Source of the DNA: an uncultured Muribaculaceae bacterium
GTDB lineage: Bacteria > Bacteroidota > Bacteroidia > Bacteroidales > Muribaculaceae
NCBI GenBank assembly: GCA_902494515.1
Contig: CABUTS010000005.1
Location: 11,285-75,284, forward strand
Length of the DNA stretch: 64,000 nt
Reading direction: 5' to 3'
The notes under the pieces are model-generated. The model made no database searches. It was not told where the DNA came from and worked only from the letters and a program-made list of their open reading frames with translations. Of the stretch, positions 53,038 through 62,084 are shown piece by piece. Every line of letters begins with the position of its first letter. Within the stretch, counting starts at the first letter, position 1. Both the position numbers and the translations under genes were made by a program.

Positions 53038-54015
53038 ATGTCTGAAACTACCGACAACAAAAATATGCGGGAAGCGGATAAAAATATGCAGGAAGCGGAG
53101 CTTCCGAAGGATGAAAACGGCAAGCCGATGAAGCCGACGGTGCTCGATGCCGAGGATATCACCAAGATGGTGCCCTGGTTCGCGAAGCATCCGAAGCTGC
53201 TCAACTGGCTGATGCATTTCCTTCAGCTCGACAAGGTCAACGCCCTGCACGCCAACAACTGCCGCAAGCACGGTTCGGAGGTGGAGCGCGGTTTCCTGCA
53301 CGACCTCGACATCACTGTGAAGGTGCGCAACGGCCAGGTGCTCAACCACTTGCCCGAAGGCGCGTTCGTCACCGTCAGCAACCACCACTTCGGTGCGCTC
53401 GACGGCATCATCCTCATCGACCTCATCGGCAGCCGCCGCCCGAAGTACAAGGTGATGGTGAACATGTTCCTGAACTACATCTGGTCGATGCGCCCGAACT
53501 TCATCGCAGTGGACGCCATGGCGTCGGACGACCCGAAGAAGAAGGCCGTTTCTATGGCCGGCATCAAGGAGTCGATCAAGATGGTTCGCTCCGGCGAACC
53601 TGTCGGTTTCTTCCCCGCCGGCGCCGTGGGTAAGACCAACTGGCGCATGCGCCTGAAGGACCGCCAGTGGCAGGACTCCATCATCCGCCTGATCGAGCAG
53701 CTCAAGGTGCCAGTGGTGCCGATTTTCTTCCACGGTTCGCAGTCCTGGTGGTTCAATTTCCTCGGGGTAGTGTGCTGGCAGGCCCGCACCTTCCGCCACC
53801 CCGCCGAGGTGTTCCGCAAGCGCCACAAGACCTTCAAGGTTACTATCGGCGACCCCATCCCCGTCGAGGAGCTGAAGCAGCACATGGGCTCCGTCAAGGA
53901 GTTCGGCGACTTCATCCGCAAGAAGACCTATGACCTTCGCGACGACCCCGAGATGAAAAACCGCCCGCTGCTCGTCATCTCCCCCGACGGCTCCGAACAG
54001 CTTCTTGAAAAATAA
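53038..54015 (+). CDS. PlsC-like glycerolipid acyltransferase
   Basis: 325 residues with the acyltransferase HX4D motif at H117-D122 (SNHHFGALDG). Motif III-like GEPVGFFPAGAVGK is near 190 and PVVPIFFHGSQSW near 225. These enzymes acylate lysophosphatidate or related lipids on the cytoplasmic membrane face; the exact acceptor is not clear. The first ~45 residues are charged and specific to this group. It has its own promoter and is followed by a GCGCGAT repeat. Confidence 0.82.
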   Translation: MSETTDNKNMREADKNMQEAELPKDENGKPMKPTVLDAEDITKMVPWFAKHPKLLNWLMHFLQLDKVNALHANNCRKHGSEVERGFLHDLDITVKVRNGQVLNHLPEGAFVTVSNHHFGALDGIILIDLIGSRRPKYKVMVNMFLNYIWSMRPNFIAVDAMASDDPKKKAVSMAGIKESIKMVRSGEPVGFFPAGAVGKTNWRMRLKDRQWQDSIIRLIEQLKVPVVPIFFHGSQSWWFNFLGVVCWQARTFRHPAEVFRKRHKTFKVTIGDPIPVEELKQHMGSVKEFGDFIRKKTYDLRDDPEMKNRPLLVISPDGSEQLLEK

Positions 54016-54020
54016 AGGAG

Positions 54021-54058
54021 GGTAACTTTCGTTCTGTTATCGCGCGTGCTCGCGCGAT
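54021..54058 (-). repeat. GCGCGAT palindrome repeat, copy C
   Basis: GGTAACTTTCGTTCTGTTA followed by TCGCGCGTGCTCGCGCGA, almost identical to copy B. A second palindrome-like GCGCGTTCGCGCGC follows near 54075, so the element may be doubled here. Confidence 0.85.
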
Positions 54059-54109
54059 AGATTTTAGTCGTCAGCGCGTTCGCGCGCGATCAGTCAGTTA
54101 AGTTTAATT

Positions 54110-55402
54110 ATGGACGATTCACGTATTCAACAAGCCAAGGCCCGGCTGGGCATTATCGGCAACGCTCCCGGGCTCCTCAAAGCCATCGGGCGCGCCCTTC
54201 GTGTGGCGCCCATCGACCTCTCAGTGCTTGTCACCGGCGAAAGCGGCTCCGGCAAGGAGTTCTTCCCCCGGATTATCCACGCCTTCTCCCCCCGCAAACA
54301 CTCCAAATATATCGCCGTGAACTGCGGCGCCATCCCCGACGGCACCATCGATTCCGAGCTTTTCGGCCACGAAAAAGGGGCCTTCACCGGCGCCGTATCC
54401 TCCCGCAAGGGCTACTTCGAGGAGGCCAACGGCGGCACTATCTTCCTCGATGAAGTCGGCGAACTTCCCCTCTCGACTCAGGCGCGCCTGCTGCGCGTGC
54501 TCGAGACCGGCGAATTCCTGAAAGTCGGCTCCTCGCAGGTCCAGAAAACCGACATCCGCATCGTGGCCGCCACGAACGTCGACATGGCCAAGGCCATCGC
54601 CGAGGGGCGGTTCCGCGAGGACCTCTTCTACCGTCTGGCGTCGGTGCAGATTTCCGTGCCGCCGCTTCGCGACCGCGGCGACGATATCCTGCTGTTGGCC
54701 AGGAAGTTCCTGACCGATTTCGCCGACACGAACCGCACCCCCCCCGTCGCCCTGACGGCCGACGCCCGCGAGGCGCTGCTCAACTACTGCTGGCCGGGCA
54801 ACGTCCGGCAGCTCAAGAACATCATCGAACAGGTGGCGCTTTTCGACGCCGGCGAGGAGGTGACGGCCGCTGCCCTGAAGGAGTTCCTGCCCGAGCTGGG
54901 CACCTCCGCAATCCCCGCGGTTTTCGGCGGCGAGCGTCTGCCGGTGGCCCCCGCGCAGCCGTCCGATAAGACCTACGAGAGGGAACGCGAGATGCTTTTC
55001 TCCCTGATTTTCAAGATGAAAAACGAGATTGAGCAGCTGCAGGGAACCGTAGATTCACTTTCGGACCGCGTTGCCGACCTCGAATCCGGCTCCGCCGCCC
55101 GCTTGTCGTCCGCCGAGGAGGTCTCCGCCTCCGATGCCACGATTTCGCGACCCCTGGTGAAATATTCCCCGACAGCCTCGAAGCTCCCCGGACTCACCCC
55201 GAAGCAGATGGAGGGGCGTTTCAGCGGCAGCGACAATGTCGTCGACACCACCGCCGAGGCTGTGGAGGACAGTGTCAGCGAACGCGAGGCTATCCGGCAG
55301 GCTCTCGACCGCAACCTCGGCCGCCGCAAAGCCGCCGCCCAGGAGCTGAACATCTCGGAGCGCACCCTTTACCGCAAAATCAAGGAATACAACCTCGAAT
55401 AA
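54110..55402 (+). CDS. Sigma-54-dependent transcriptional activator
   Basis: 430 residues with an AAA+ core and no N-terminal receiver. Walker A is GESGSGKE (residues 43-50), the sigma-54 contact loop is GAFTGA (90-95), Walker B is IFLDEVGE (111-118), and WPGNVRQLKN is near 227. The C-terminal Fis-type helix-turn-helix reads RKAAAQELNISERTLYRKIKEYN. It should activate RpoN promoters; lacking a sensory domain, it may be controlled by level or by a partner. A Bacteroidales-typical order follows: lptE, a TPR-like gene, secG. Confidence 0.93.
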   Translation: MDDSRIQQAKARLGIIGNAPGLLKAIGRALRVAPIDLSVLVTGESGSGKEFFPRIIHAFSPRKHSKYIAVNCGAIPDGTIDSELFGHEKGAFTGAVSSRKGYFEEANGGTIFLDEVGELPLSTQARLLRVLETGEFLKVGSSQVQKTDIRIVAATNVDMAKAIAEGRFREDLFYRLASVQISVPPLRDRGDDILLLARKFLTDFADTNRTPPVALTADAREALLNYCWPGNVRQLKNIIEQVALFDAGEEVTAAALKEFLPELGTSAIPAVFGGERLPVAPAQPSDKTYEREREMLFSLIFKMKNEIEQLQGTVDSLSDRVADLESGSAARLSSAEEVSASDATISRPLVKYSPTASKLPGLTPKQMEGRFSGSDNVVDTTAEAVEDSVSEREAIRQALDRNLGRRKAAAQELNISERTLYRKIKEYNLE

Positions 55403-55491
55403 CCCCCCCGCGATCCGTCGGGTTACTGCGCGGAAATCGGCGATTTCCGAATTTTCTCTCTCGAACAGAAGCTCTTAATTCCAAATTAAAG

Positions 55492-56004
55492 ATGAAGAAG
55501 CTCATAATTTCGCTTATAATGATTCTGGCCGGGCTGTCGTATCAAAGCTGCCGAATCAGCTACAAATTCAACGGCGCGGCCCTGGACTACAATATCTACA
55601 AGACGGTGCACATCGGCGAGTTCCCGATTCGTGCCTCGCTGGTCTATGCGCCTCTGCAGCAGACCTTCGAGAACGAACTGCTTGACTACGTGACCCGCAA
55701 CACGCGCCTGCGTGTCGTCGATGGGGCTTCCGACCTCGACATCGAGGGGGAAATCACCGGCTATAACCTCACACCGCAGGCTGTCACCGAGGATGCCTAC
55801 GCCTCAAAAACACGTCTGACAATCACCGTCCGCGTCAAATACACGGACTCCAAGAACGATAAAAACGACATCGACCAGAGCTTCTCGGCTTACCGCGATT
55901 TCGACGCCTCGCAGATGCTGATGGATGTGCAGGACGAGCTGTGCGAGCAGATTTCCAAGGAGCTTGTCGACCTTATTTTCAACGCTACGCTCGGAAACTG
56001 GTAA
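55492..56004 (+). CDS. lptE: LptE-family LPS-assembly lipoprotein
   Basis: 170 residues. The lipobox LSYQSC ends with C20 as the lipidation site. The rest matches the Bacteroidetes LptE-like family: YKFNGAALDY, then a beta-alpha fold with FENELLDYVTRNTRLRVV. It would sit with LptD in the outer membrane during LPS export. It follows the sigma-54 activator by 89 bases. Just after its stop begins a 16-base tandem repeat. Confidence 0.85.
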   Translation: MKKLIISLIMILAGLSYQSCRISYKFNGAALDYNIYKTVHIGEFPIRASLVYAPLQQTFENELLDYVTRNTRLRVVDGASDLDIEGEITGYNLTPQAVTEDAYASKTRLTITVRVKYTDSKNDKNDIDQSFSAYRDFDASQMLMDVQDELCEQISKELVDLIFNATLGNW

Positions 56005-56083
56005 ATGAGTTTAGGAGTTGATGAGTTTAGGAGTTGATGAGTTTAGGAGTTGATGAGTTTAGGAGTTGATGAGTTTAGGAGTA
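56005..56083 (+). repeat. 16-base tandem array carrying AGGAG-TGATG
   Basis: Nearly five head-to-tail copies of ATGAGTTTAGGAGTTG, starting directly after the lptE stop and ending 14 bases before ATG 56098. Each unit contains AGGAG followed by TGATG, a ribosome-binding-site and start-like pair. The 16-base unit is not a multiple of three, so successive ATGs alternate frames. Confidence 0.9.
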
Positions 56084-56097
56084 AAAAATAACGCGCA

Positions 56098-56952
56098 ATG
56101 AACGAAGACCAGGAAAAACTCAACGAACTGCTGAGCCGCAGGGAAAATCCCGGTGGTCCGGCTCTCACGCCCGAGGAGGAGCAATGGCTCGCTGACCTGA
56201 CGGCCCGTTACCCGTTCTTCACGCTCCCCGACGCGCTCCGCGAAGCGCAGCAGGGCGAGGCTCCGTCGTTGCGCGAAATGGTCTCCGGTCCTGCTCCCGA
56301 GGCTGCAGCGCGGCTCCACGGCGTCGAGGAGGCCAGCCGTTTCGACGGCTTCTACCCTCCTGCCGATCTTCCGAAGGCTCCCACCACCGAGGCGGCCATC
56401 GACGACTTCCTGAACACCTGGGGCCATCAGTCGGCCGAGGAGGATGAGCTGCTTGAACGCTTGATTTTCAATCCGGTAGCCGATTATTCGCAGCAACTGG
56501 CCCGCGAAGAGGAGGTTTCGCTCCCCGCGGCCCCTGCTGCCGACATCGATTCGCGCGACGCCCGCCTCAACCGCTTCATCCTTACCCACCATCCCGGCTC
56601 CCGCCATCAGGAGGAGCAGCCGGCGCCCAAAACACCCGAAAGCTCGCCTGCTTCCCAGCCAACTCCGCCGCCGGCATCCCCGTCTGCTTCCCAGTCGAAG
56701 TCCCAGCCGACTCCGCCGAAGTCCCAGCCGACTTCCCAGACTCCGCCGCCGATTCCCGGAAAAGGCGCCCTTCTCAGCGAGTCTTTGGCCAAAATTTACA
56801 TAAAAACGCACCGTTATGAGCAAGCTTATGAAATTCTTAACGATTTAAGTTTGCGTTTTCCAGAAAAAAGTGCTTACTTTGCAGACCAATTGCGGTTCCT
56901 GCGTAAACTCGTGCTGAATCAACAAAGGCTCCGCCTTGAAAATCAAAAATAA
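56098..56952 (+). CDS. TPR-like cytoplasmic protein next to secG
   Basis: 284 residues. The N-terminal third is acidic and helical (MNEDQEKLNELLSRRE). A Pro/Ser/Gln low-complexity stretch spans about 178-220. The C-terminal end holds one TPR-like helical pair (SLAKIYIKTHRYEQAYEIL, near 225-245). Function unknown; its fixed position between lptE and secG suggests an envelope-related role. The 16-base array lies in its leader, so its expression could vary with repeat number. Confidence 0.7.
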   Translation: MNEDQEKLNELLSRRENPGGPALTPEEEQWLADLTARYPFFTLPDALREAQQGEAPSLREMVSGPAPEAAARLHGVEEASRFDGFYPPADLPKAPTTEAAIDDFLNTWGHQSAEEDELLERLIFNPVADYSQQLAREEEVSLPAAPAADIDSRDARLNRFILTHHPGSRHQEEQPAPKTPESSPASQPTPPPASPSASQSKSQPTPPKSQPTSQTPPPIPGKGALLSESLAKIYIKTHRYEQAYEILNDLSLRFPEKSAYFADQLRFLRKLVLNQQRLRLENQK

Positions 56953-56964
56953 TTTACCGATTAT

Positions 56965-57372
56965 ATGTATATTCTTACAATCGTATTGGCAGTTTTAGTT
57001 TCGATTCTGCTGATTATCGTAGTTTTAGTTCAAAAATCAAAAGGTGGAGGCCTCTCCTCTACATTTGCCGGCTCCAACCAGATCATGGGTGTGCGCCGCA
57101 CAAACGACTTCATCGAGAAGGCCACCTGGACCTTAGCTGCAATCATCGGCATCCTTTCCATCGTTTCGGTTTGGGTTATGCCCAAGGTCGTTACCGGTGC
57201 CCGCGTAAAGCCCACCACCGAAATGCAGGTAATCAAGGGTACTGAAACTCAGGCTCCTGCCGCTCAGACAACTCCTGCTGCTCCCGCCGCCGACAAGGCC
57301 GAGGCCCCCGCCGCTCCTGCTGCTGAGGCTCCCGCAGCCGAGACTCCCGCTGCTCCTGCAGCCGGCGAATAA
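56965..57372 (+). CDS. secG: Preprotein translocase subunit SecG
   Basis: 135 residues. The first 75 match SecG: a helix from MYILTIVLAVLVSILLIIVV, then the conserved cytoplasmic QKSKGGGLSSTFAGSNQIMG, then a second helix. The C-terminal ~40 residues are an Ala/Pro-rich tail of the sort seen in other Bacteroidetes SecG proteins. It is part of the SecYEG channel in the inner membrane. It begins 13 bases after the TPR-like gene. Confidence 0.93.
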   Translation: MYILTIVLAVLVSILLIIVVLVQKSKGGGLSSTFAGSNQIMGVRRTNDFIEKATWTLAAIIGILSIVSVWVMPKVVTGARVKPTTEMQVIKGTETQAPAAQTTPAAPAADKAEAPAAPAAEAPAAETPAAPAAGE

Positions 57373-57445
57373 TCAAGCAATCCCTCCCTTCGGGAAACCA
57401 TATAGGGAGCGCCTTAAAACGGCGCCCCCTTGTTTGCGTATAATT

Positions 57446-58897
57446 ATGAAACTGAAGCAAGAATTCATTGATATGCTCGCCGGTATCGGCGACAGTCGGT
57501 TTGAAAGACTTCCGGAGGTCCTTTCAGAGACCGCGCCGGAGGTTTCCGTGCGCCTCAATCCCCTGAAGCGCTCCAAAATCGCTGATTTTGAGACCGGGGA
57601 GGCGGTGGCGTGGTGCGATGCAGGACGGTATTTGGCTGAGAGGCCGAAGTTTACGCTCGATCCGCTGATGCACCAGGGGGCTTATTACGTCCAGGATGCT
57701 TCGTCGATGATTATGGTTGAGGTCGCAAAAAAGATTGCGGCATTCCTTGGTAAGGAAGAGGGGGAAAACTTCGAAGGGGATTATCCTGAGAATCAGGGGG
57801 GTAGGCCGGTGCTGTGGCTGGATGCTTGCGCGGCACCGGGTGGAAAGAGCACTGCGGCGTCCGACGGACTTCCCGAAGGGTCGATGGTGGTCAGCAATGA
57901 GTTTGACTATGGTCGCGCGGAGGTTCTGGCTGAAAACCTCGCGAAATGGGGAAGGGCCAACTCCGTCGTAACCCGCGGTGACACAGCGCAATACCGCCGT
58001 GTCGGAGAGATTTTCGACGTTGTGGCTATCGACGCTCCATGTTCCGGCGAAGGGATGATGCGCAAGGACCAGCAGGCCTGCGACCAGTGGTCCCCCGGCC
58101 TCGTGGAGGAGTGTGCGGCCCGGCAGCGCGAAATCCTCGGCAATGTCTGGGAGGCCCTCCGCCCCGGCGGATATCTGGTCTATTCGACCTGCACCTTCAA
58201 TACTACTGAGGATGAATCCATAGTCCGCTGGCTTGCAGATGAATACGGCGCCGCCCCCGTTGACCTATCCCTCCCCTTCTCCATCGACGGCGCAGTCGGC
58301 AGCCAAATTCCCGCGCTGCGTTTCATTCCGGGCCACATCCGTGGCGAAGGCCTTTTCCTCGCTGTCCTCAAAAAGCCCGGCTTTTCGCGGCTGAAGGATT
58401 TCTCCAAGCCTGAAAGCCGCAAAAAAGCTGTTAAGAAAGGGAAAGAAAATCGTAAGAGTGTCGCTTTTGACTTCAAAAGATCCCTTTCATGGCTCCGCGC
58501 GGAGGTGGTTGAGCAATTTGTTATCTCCGAGTCTGACGGCGCTCTGAGGGCATTTCCGAAAGCCTGGGAGCGGCTGCTGCCGCTTTTTGAGGAGAAATTG
58601 CAGGTGATTTCCGCCGGAGTACTGTTCGCCGAAATCAAGGGGAAAGACCTGATTCCGACTCAGCAGCTTGCGTTGTCGGAGATTATGAACCCCGGAGCCT
58701 TCGTGCAGGCCGAAATGACCCGCGGGCAGGCGATCGACTATCTTGCGCGTCTGTCAGTCGAGCTTCCGGAGGGGACTCCCGCCGGCTTCGTGCTGCTCAC
58801 CTATGCCGGTCTTCCGCTCGGTTTCGTAAAAAATATCGGAAACCGCGTCAATAATCTTTATCCTAAAGAATGGAGAATCAAGAACTTACCAAAATAA
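57446..58897 (+). CDS. NOL1/NOP2/Sun-family rRNA cytosine-C5 methyltransferase
   Basis: 483 residues from ATG 57446 (MKLKQEFIDML); the TTG four codons earlier is unlikely. S-adenosylmethionine motif I is LDACAAPGGKST. The catalytic cysteines lie in VAIDAPCSGEGMMRKD and VYSTCTFNTTEDE, as in RsmB/RsmF enzymes. The C-terminal ~150 residues look like the PUA-like RNA-binding domain of RsmF. It likely makes m5C in 16S rRNA; the target base is inferred. It overlaps the MATE gene by 28 bases. Confidence 0.9.
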   Translation: MKLKQEFIDMLAGIGDSRFERLPEVLSETAPEVSVRLNPLKRSKIADFETGEAVAWCDAGRYLAERPKFTLDPLMHQGAYYVQDASSMIMVEVAKKIAAFLGKEEGENFEGDYPENQGGRPVLWLDACAAPGGKSTAASDGLPEGSMVVSNEFDYGRAEVLAENLAKWGRANSVVTRGDTAQYRRVGEIFDVVAIDAPCSGEGMMRKDQQACDQWSPGLVEECAARQREILGNVWEALRPGGYLVYSTCTFNTTEDESIVRWLADEYGAAPVDLSLPFSIDGAVGSQIPALRFIPGHIRGEGLFLAVLKKPGFSRLKDFSKPESRKKAVKKGKENRKSVAFDFKRSLSWLRAEVVEQFVISESDGALRAFPKAWERLLPLFEEKLQVISAGVLFAEIKGKDLIPTQQLALSEIMNPGAFVQAEMTRGQAIDYLARLSVELPEGTPAGFVLLTYAGLPLGFVKNIGNRVNNLYPKEWRIKNLPK

Positions 58898-60285
58898 AAG
58901 AAGCTGAAACAACAGCCGATGCCGCCGCATCCCCGGCGGCCAAACCGACTCGCGGAAGCTACTGGCGCGACTGCTGGGAAATAATCCGCCTGGGATTTCC
59001 CGTGCTCATTTCGCAGCTCGGAATGATTGTGGTGGGCTTCGCCGACAACATCATGGTGGGACACTACAGCACCGAAGCGCTGGCGTCGGCATCGTTTGTC
59101 AACAACCTTTTTAACCTGCCGCTGTTCGGCGCAATGGGTTTCTCCTACGGCATCACGCCGCTGGTCGGGGCACTGTTCACCAACGGCAGCCGCGAGAAAA
59201 TCGGGAAAATCGTCAGAATCGGTGTGCGGCTGAACCTGTTGGTGTGCGCGCTGCTGATGGCGGTGATGACCGTGTTGTTCCTGAATCTCGCCAATATGGG
59301 GCAACCCGTTGAGCTGCTGCCGGTTATACGGCCCTATTACCTGATTGTGCTGTTCGGGATGATTCCGGTCTGTCTGTTCAATGTCTTTGCACAGTGGAGC
59401 TACGGCATCCGCAACACCGCGATGCCGATGTGGATCATGCTCGGCTGCAATGGGCTGAATATCCTCGGAAACTACCTGCTGATTTACGGCCACGGCGGCT
59501 TCCCGGAACTCGGCCTCACCGGCGCCGGAATCTCGACGCTGACGGCCCGCATCCTCTGCGCCTCAATCATCCTCGGGGTATTCTTCCTGAAGGCTGAAAA
59601 CCGCTCCTTCGTGGAGGGATTCCGCCGCAGCAAGGTTACGGGGGAGGACACCCGCACGGTGTTCGGGATGTCGTGGCCAGTGAGCCTGCAGATGTCCTTC
59701 GAGACCGCCGCCTTCTCGGGCTGCGCGGTGCTCTGCGGATGGCTCGGAACTGTGGAAATGGCTGCTTTTCAGGTAGTTGTGGTAATCGGCACGCTGGGCT
59801 TCTGCGTTTACTACGCGATGGCTACGAGCGTGGCCGTCCTGGTGTCGAACGAATCCGGGCGCGGCGATGACCGCGGGATGCGCCGCGCGGCGTTCGCCGG
59901 ATATGCGGTGATTCTGGCGTGCTGCGCGCTTTCGAGTCTCTTTTTCGCGCTCTGTGCGCGCGATTTCATGCATATTTTCACCGACGACCAGGCGGTGCTT
60001 GCCGCGGCCGTCGGTGTGATTGTGCCGTTAGTGCTTTACCAGGTCGGCGACGCCACTCAGATCAACTTTGCCAACGCGCTGCGCGGCACCGGGAATGTCC
60101 GTCCGATGATGTGGATAGCCTTCGTGAGCTACATAGTTGTCGGCCTTCCGGCGAGCTATCTGCTCGCATTCACCTGCGGGTTAGGGCTTTACGGGATTGT
60201 GCTGAGCTTCAGCTGCTCGCTCTTCCTCGCCGGGGCTCTGTTCCTTTATTTCTTCCTCCGCACGGTGCGGCCAAGAAAGGCGTAA
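58870..60285 (+). CDS. MATE-family multidrug efflux transporter
   Basis: 471 residues with about twelve hydrophobic segments. The N-terminal half has LGFPVLISQLGMIVVGFADNIMVGHYST, a common MATE signature. The second half repeats the pattern (GMSWPVSLQMSFETAAFSG). It would expel drugs or organic cations across the inner membrane using an ion gradient. The start overlaps the methyltransferase gene. A GCGCGAT repeat follows the stop. Confidence 0.92.
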   Translation: MENQELTKIKEAETTADAAASPAAKPTRGSYWRDCWEIIRLGFPVLISQLGMIVVGFADNIMVGHYSTEALASASFVNNLFNLPLFGAMGFSYGITPLVGALFTNGSREKIGKIVRIGVRLNLLVCALLMAVMTVLFLNLANMGQPVELLPVIRPYYLIVLFGMIPVCLFNVFAQWSYGIRNTAMPMWIMLGCNGLNILGNYLLIYGHGGFPELGLTGAGISTLTARILCASIILGVFFLKAENRSFVEGFRRSKVTGEDTRTVFGMSWPVSLQMSFETAAFSGCAVLCGWLGTVEMAAFQVVVVIGTLGFCVYYAMATSVAVLVSNESGRGDDRGMRRAAFAGYAVILACCALSSLFFALCARDFMHIFTDDQAVLAAAVGVIVPLVLYQVGDATQINFANALRGTGNVRPMMWIAFVSYIVVGLPASYLLAFTCGLGLYGIVLSFSCSLFLAGALFLYFFLRTVRPRKA

Positions 60286-60292
60286 TACAGAA

Positions 60293-60320
60293 TCGCGCGT
60301 TCCCGCGCGATAACAGAACC
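60293..60320 (+). repeat. GCGCGAT palindrome repeat, copy D
   Basis: TCGCGCGTTCCCGCGCGA followed by TAACAGAACC. It is a shorter copy between the convergent MATE and endonuclease genes. Confidence 0.8.
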
Positions 60321-60341
60321 GGGTTGCAGCAACTCAGAAGT

Positions 60342-62024
60342 TTAGAACCAGAGGCGGAGGGGCGAGGGAAGACCGGGGGCGGTCAGGAGATAGGCGCCGG
60401 AGGGGAGGGGCAGACGGTAGCTGTCGGTGACTTCCCCGATGGTCAGAATCAGTCGGCCGCTGAGGTCGTAAACCTTTACGTCATAGGCGGTAGCACCTTC
60501 GGGGAGGGTCAGCAGGGCGCCCCCCATGCCGTCGCGTTTCCAGCCCATCGGCACGGCCCGGTCGGCCTCCGGAGACTGAATCCCGGCAAGCAGGTTCACA
60601 TAAATCTCATTCGACGGGTCGGAATAAACCCCTAAACGACAGGATTTTACATTATAGCTCTCCTGCGAACCGGGCTGACAGCCGGTGATTTCGAGGGAGT
60701 TGACTTCGGCGACCTGCTCCTCCTGATATGTCTCGGCGTCGAGCGGGAAAACAGTGCGCGTAACCACGTAATAGTCAACGACATCCTGCGAGGGTACCTC
60801 CCATTGGGCGGTGTATGAGGTTTCGGTTACGGAAGCTGCTTCGAGGGCAGTGACGGCGTGGAGCACAGGGCGCTCGAGGGCTTCGCCGCGGAGGGCCACA
60901 CCGCGCGATTTGGCGCCGTCATAGTCCGTCACGACCAGCCGAGCCTGATGCTGGCCGAGTGAGGTAGGCTTGTAAGTGACGCGGATCCAGGTGCCTTCCG
61001 GCTTGTTGACGTCTGAAGCGCTCACCATGTTGCGCTCCACCGAGAACATCGCGCGGTCAGTGCCGGAGATTGTAATCGAGGGGGAGGTGACGATATTCTC
61101 GCCGCGGAACTGCAGCGAGGCGGTGGAACCGACATTCACGATGTTTTCGCCGAACTCCAGCGCCATATCCTGCACGGGGGTAATCAGCACCGGGTCGCCG
61201 GAGGGCTGGGAACCGGCGGGGTAGAAGAACTGCCCCTTCTTGTTGCCCCACAGATATTCGGCCAGCTCGGGGTAGTCGATGAAGGGGTTGCGGTTGGCCT
61301 GCACCTTGTAAACCTCCTCGTTGCGGTCCAGTTCCTTCTGGCTGACTGGGTCCTCGCGGCTCCAGCGGAGCAGCATCTCCGACGCCCAGGTGTTGAGGGT
61401 AGGGTAGGTGTTGTTCGACACCATCCAGGTGTAGCGCCATGTGAGGTTCTGGTAGCAGGTGACCATATAGAAATAGGTTCGGGCGAAGTCCCCCTTGTAT
61501 TCGTCGGCAGGCTCGAAAACCGTCCGGGCGCCCCCCCCTTCGCCGCTCACGGGAGCGCCTACGGTCGACACTCCGTTTTCGAAGGTCGGTTTGCCCGTGA
61601 CCTCGCCGAGGGGATAGTTCGACTTGGCCATGTTCGCGGCCTGTTCCGAGGGGTAGAGGTGGTTCAGGTCTACATACGCCGGTGTGTCCTGGCTGCCTCC
61701 CCACCAGCTTTTCGGGAAGGAATGTTCGCGGTTCAGGCCCCAGAACGAGTTGGTATACAGGGGGATATTGCCGTACATCTCCCACCACTGGCCGTATTTC
61801 GGGCTTTCCGGCGGGTATACGTCGGTGCGGCGGAAATAGTTGGGGAGGGCGTTGTACGAGGATACCTCGGTGTGGGCGTAGAGGAGAGTGTGGAGGGCCG
61901 TTTTGAGGTCGGCGTCGCGCTTTCCGGAAATCGAGGAGTAGTAGCCGGCCGGGATTTCGGCCATGGCGGGGAGCACAAGCGTCAGCAGTGCGCCCGCAAT
62001 GATATGGTGCAGGTAGCTCTTCAT
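60342..62024 (-). CDS. Secreted endonuclease I-like nuclease with T9SS-like tail
   Basis: 560 residues with a signal peptide (HHIIAGALLTLVLPAMA). The endonuclease I domain at about 25-270 shows NREHSFPKSWWGG (H101) and VDLNHLYPSEQAANM (H122). A beta-sandwich and a fibronectin-like segment follow. The last ~60 residues (YDVKVYDLSGRLILTI, then PSGAYLLTAPGL) resemble a type IX secretion C-terminal sorting domain, so it is probably exported by that system and cell-anchored or released. It should cut DNA or RNA outside the cell. Confidence 0.85.
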   Translation of the reverse strand: MKSYLHHIIAGALLTLVLPAMAEIPAGYYSSISGKRDADLKTALHTLLYAHTEVSSYNALPNYFRRTDVYPPESPKYGQWWEMYGNIPLYTNSFWGLNREHSFPKSWWGGSQDTPAYVDLNHLYPSEQAANMAKSNYPLGEVTGKPTFENGVSTVGAPVSGEGGGARTVFEPADEYKGDFARTYFYMVTCYQNLTWRYTWMVSNNTYPTLNTWASEMLLRWSREDPVSQKELDRNEEVYKVQANRNPFIDYPELAEYLWGNKKGQFFYPAGSQPSGDPVLITPVQDMALEFGENIVNVGSTASLQFRGENIVTSPSITISGTDRAMFSVERNMVSASDVNKPEGTWIRVTYKPTSLGQHQARLVVTDYDGAKSRGVALRGEALERPVLHAVTALEAASVTETSYTAQWEVPSQDVVDYYVVTRTVFPLDAETYQEEQVAEVNSLEITGCQPGSQESYNVKSCRLGVYSDPSNEIYVNLLAGIQSPEADRAVPMGWKRDGMGGALLTLPEGATAYDVKVYDLSGRLILTIGEVTDSYRLPLPSGAYLLTAPGLPSPLRLWF

Positions 62025-62084
62025 GATAATATTTCAACACCCGGGAGGGGCAATTGGTTGAGATGCGCGTTGAAGCGTGGCGGA

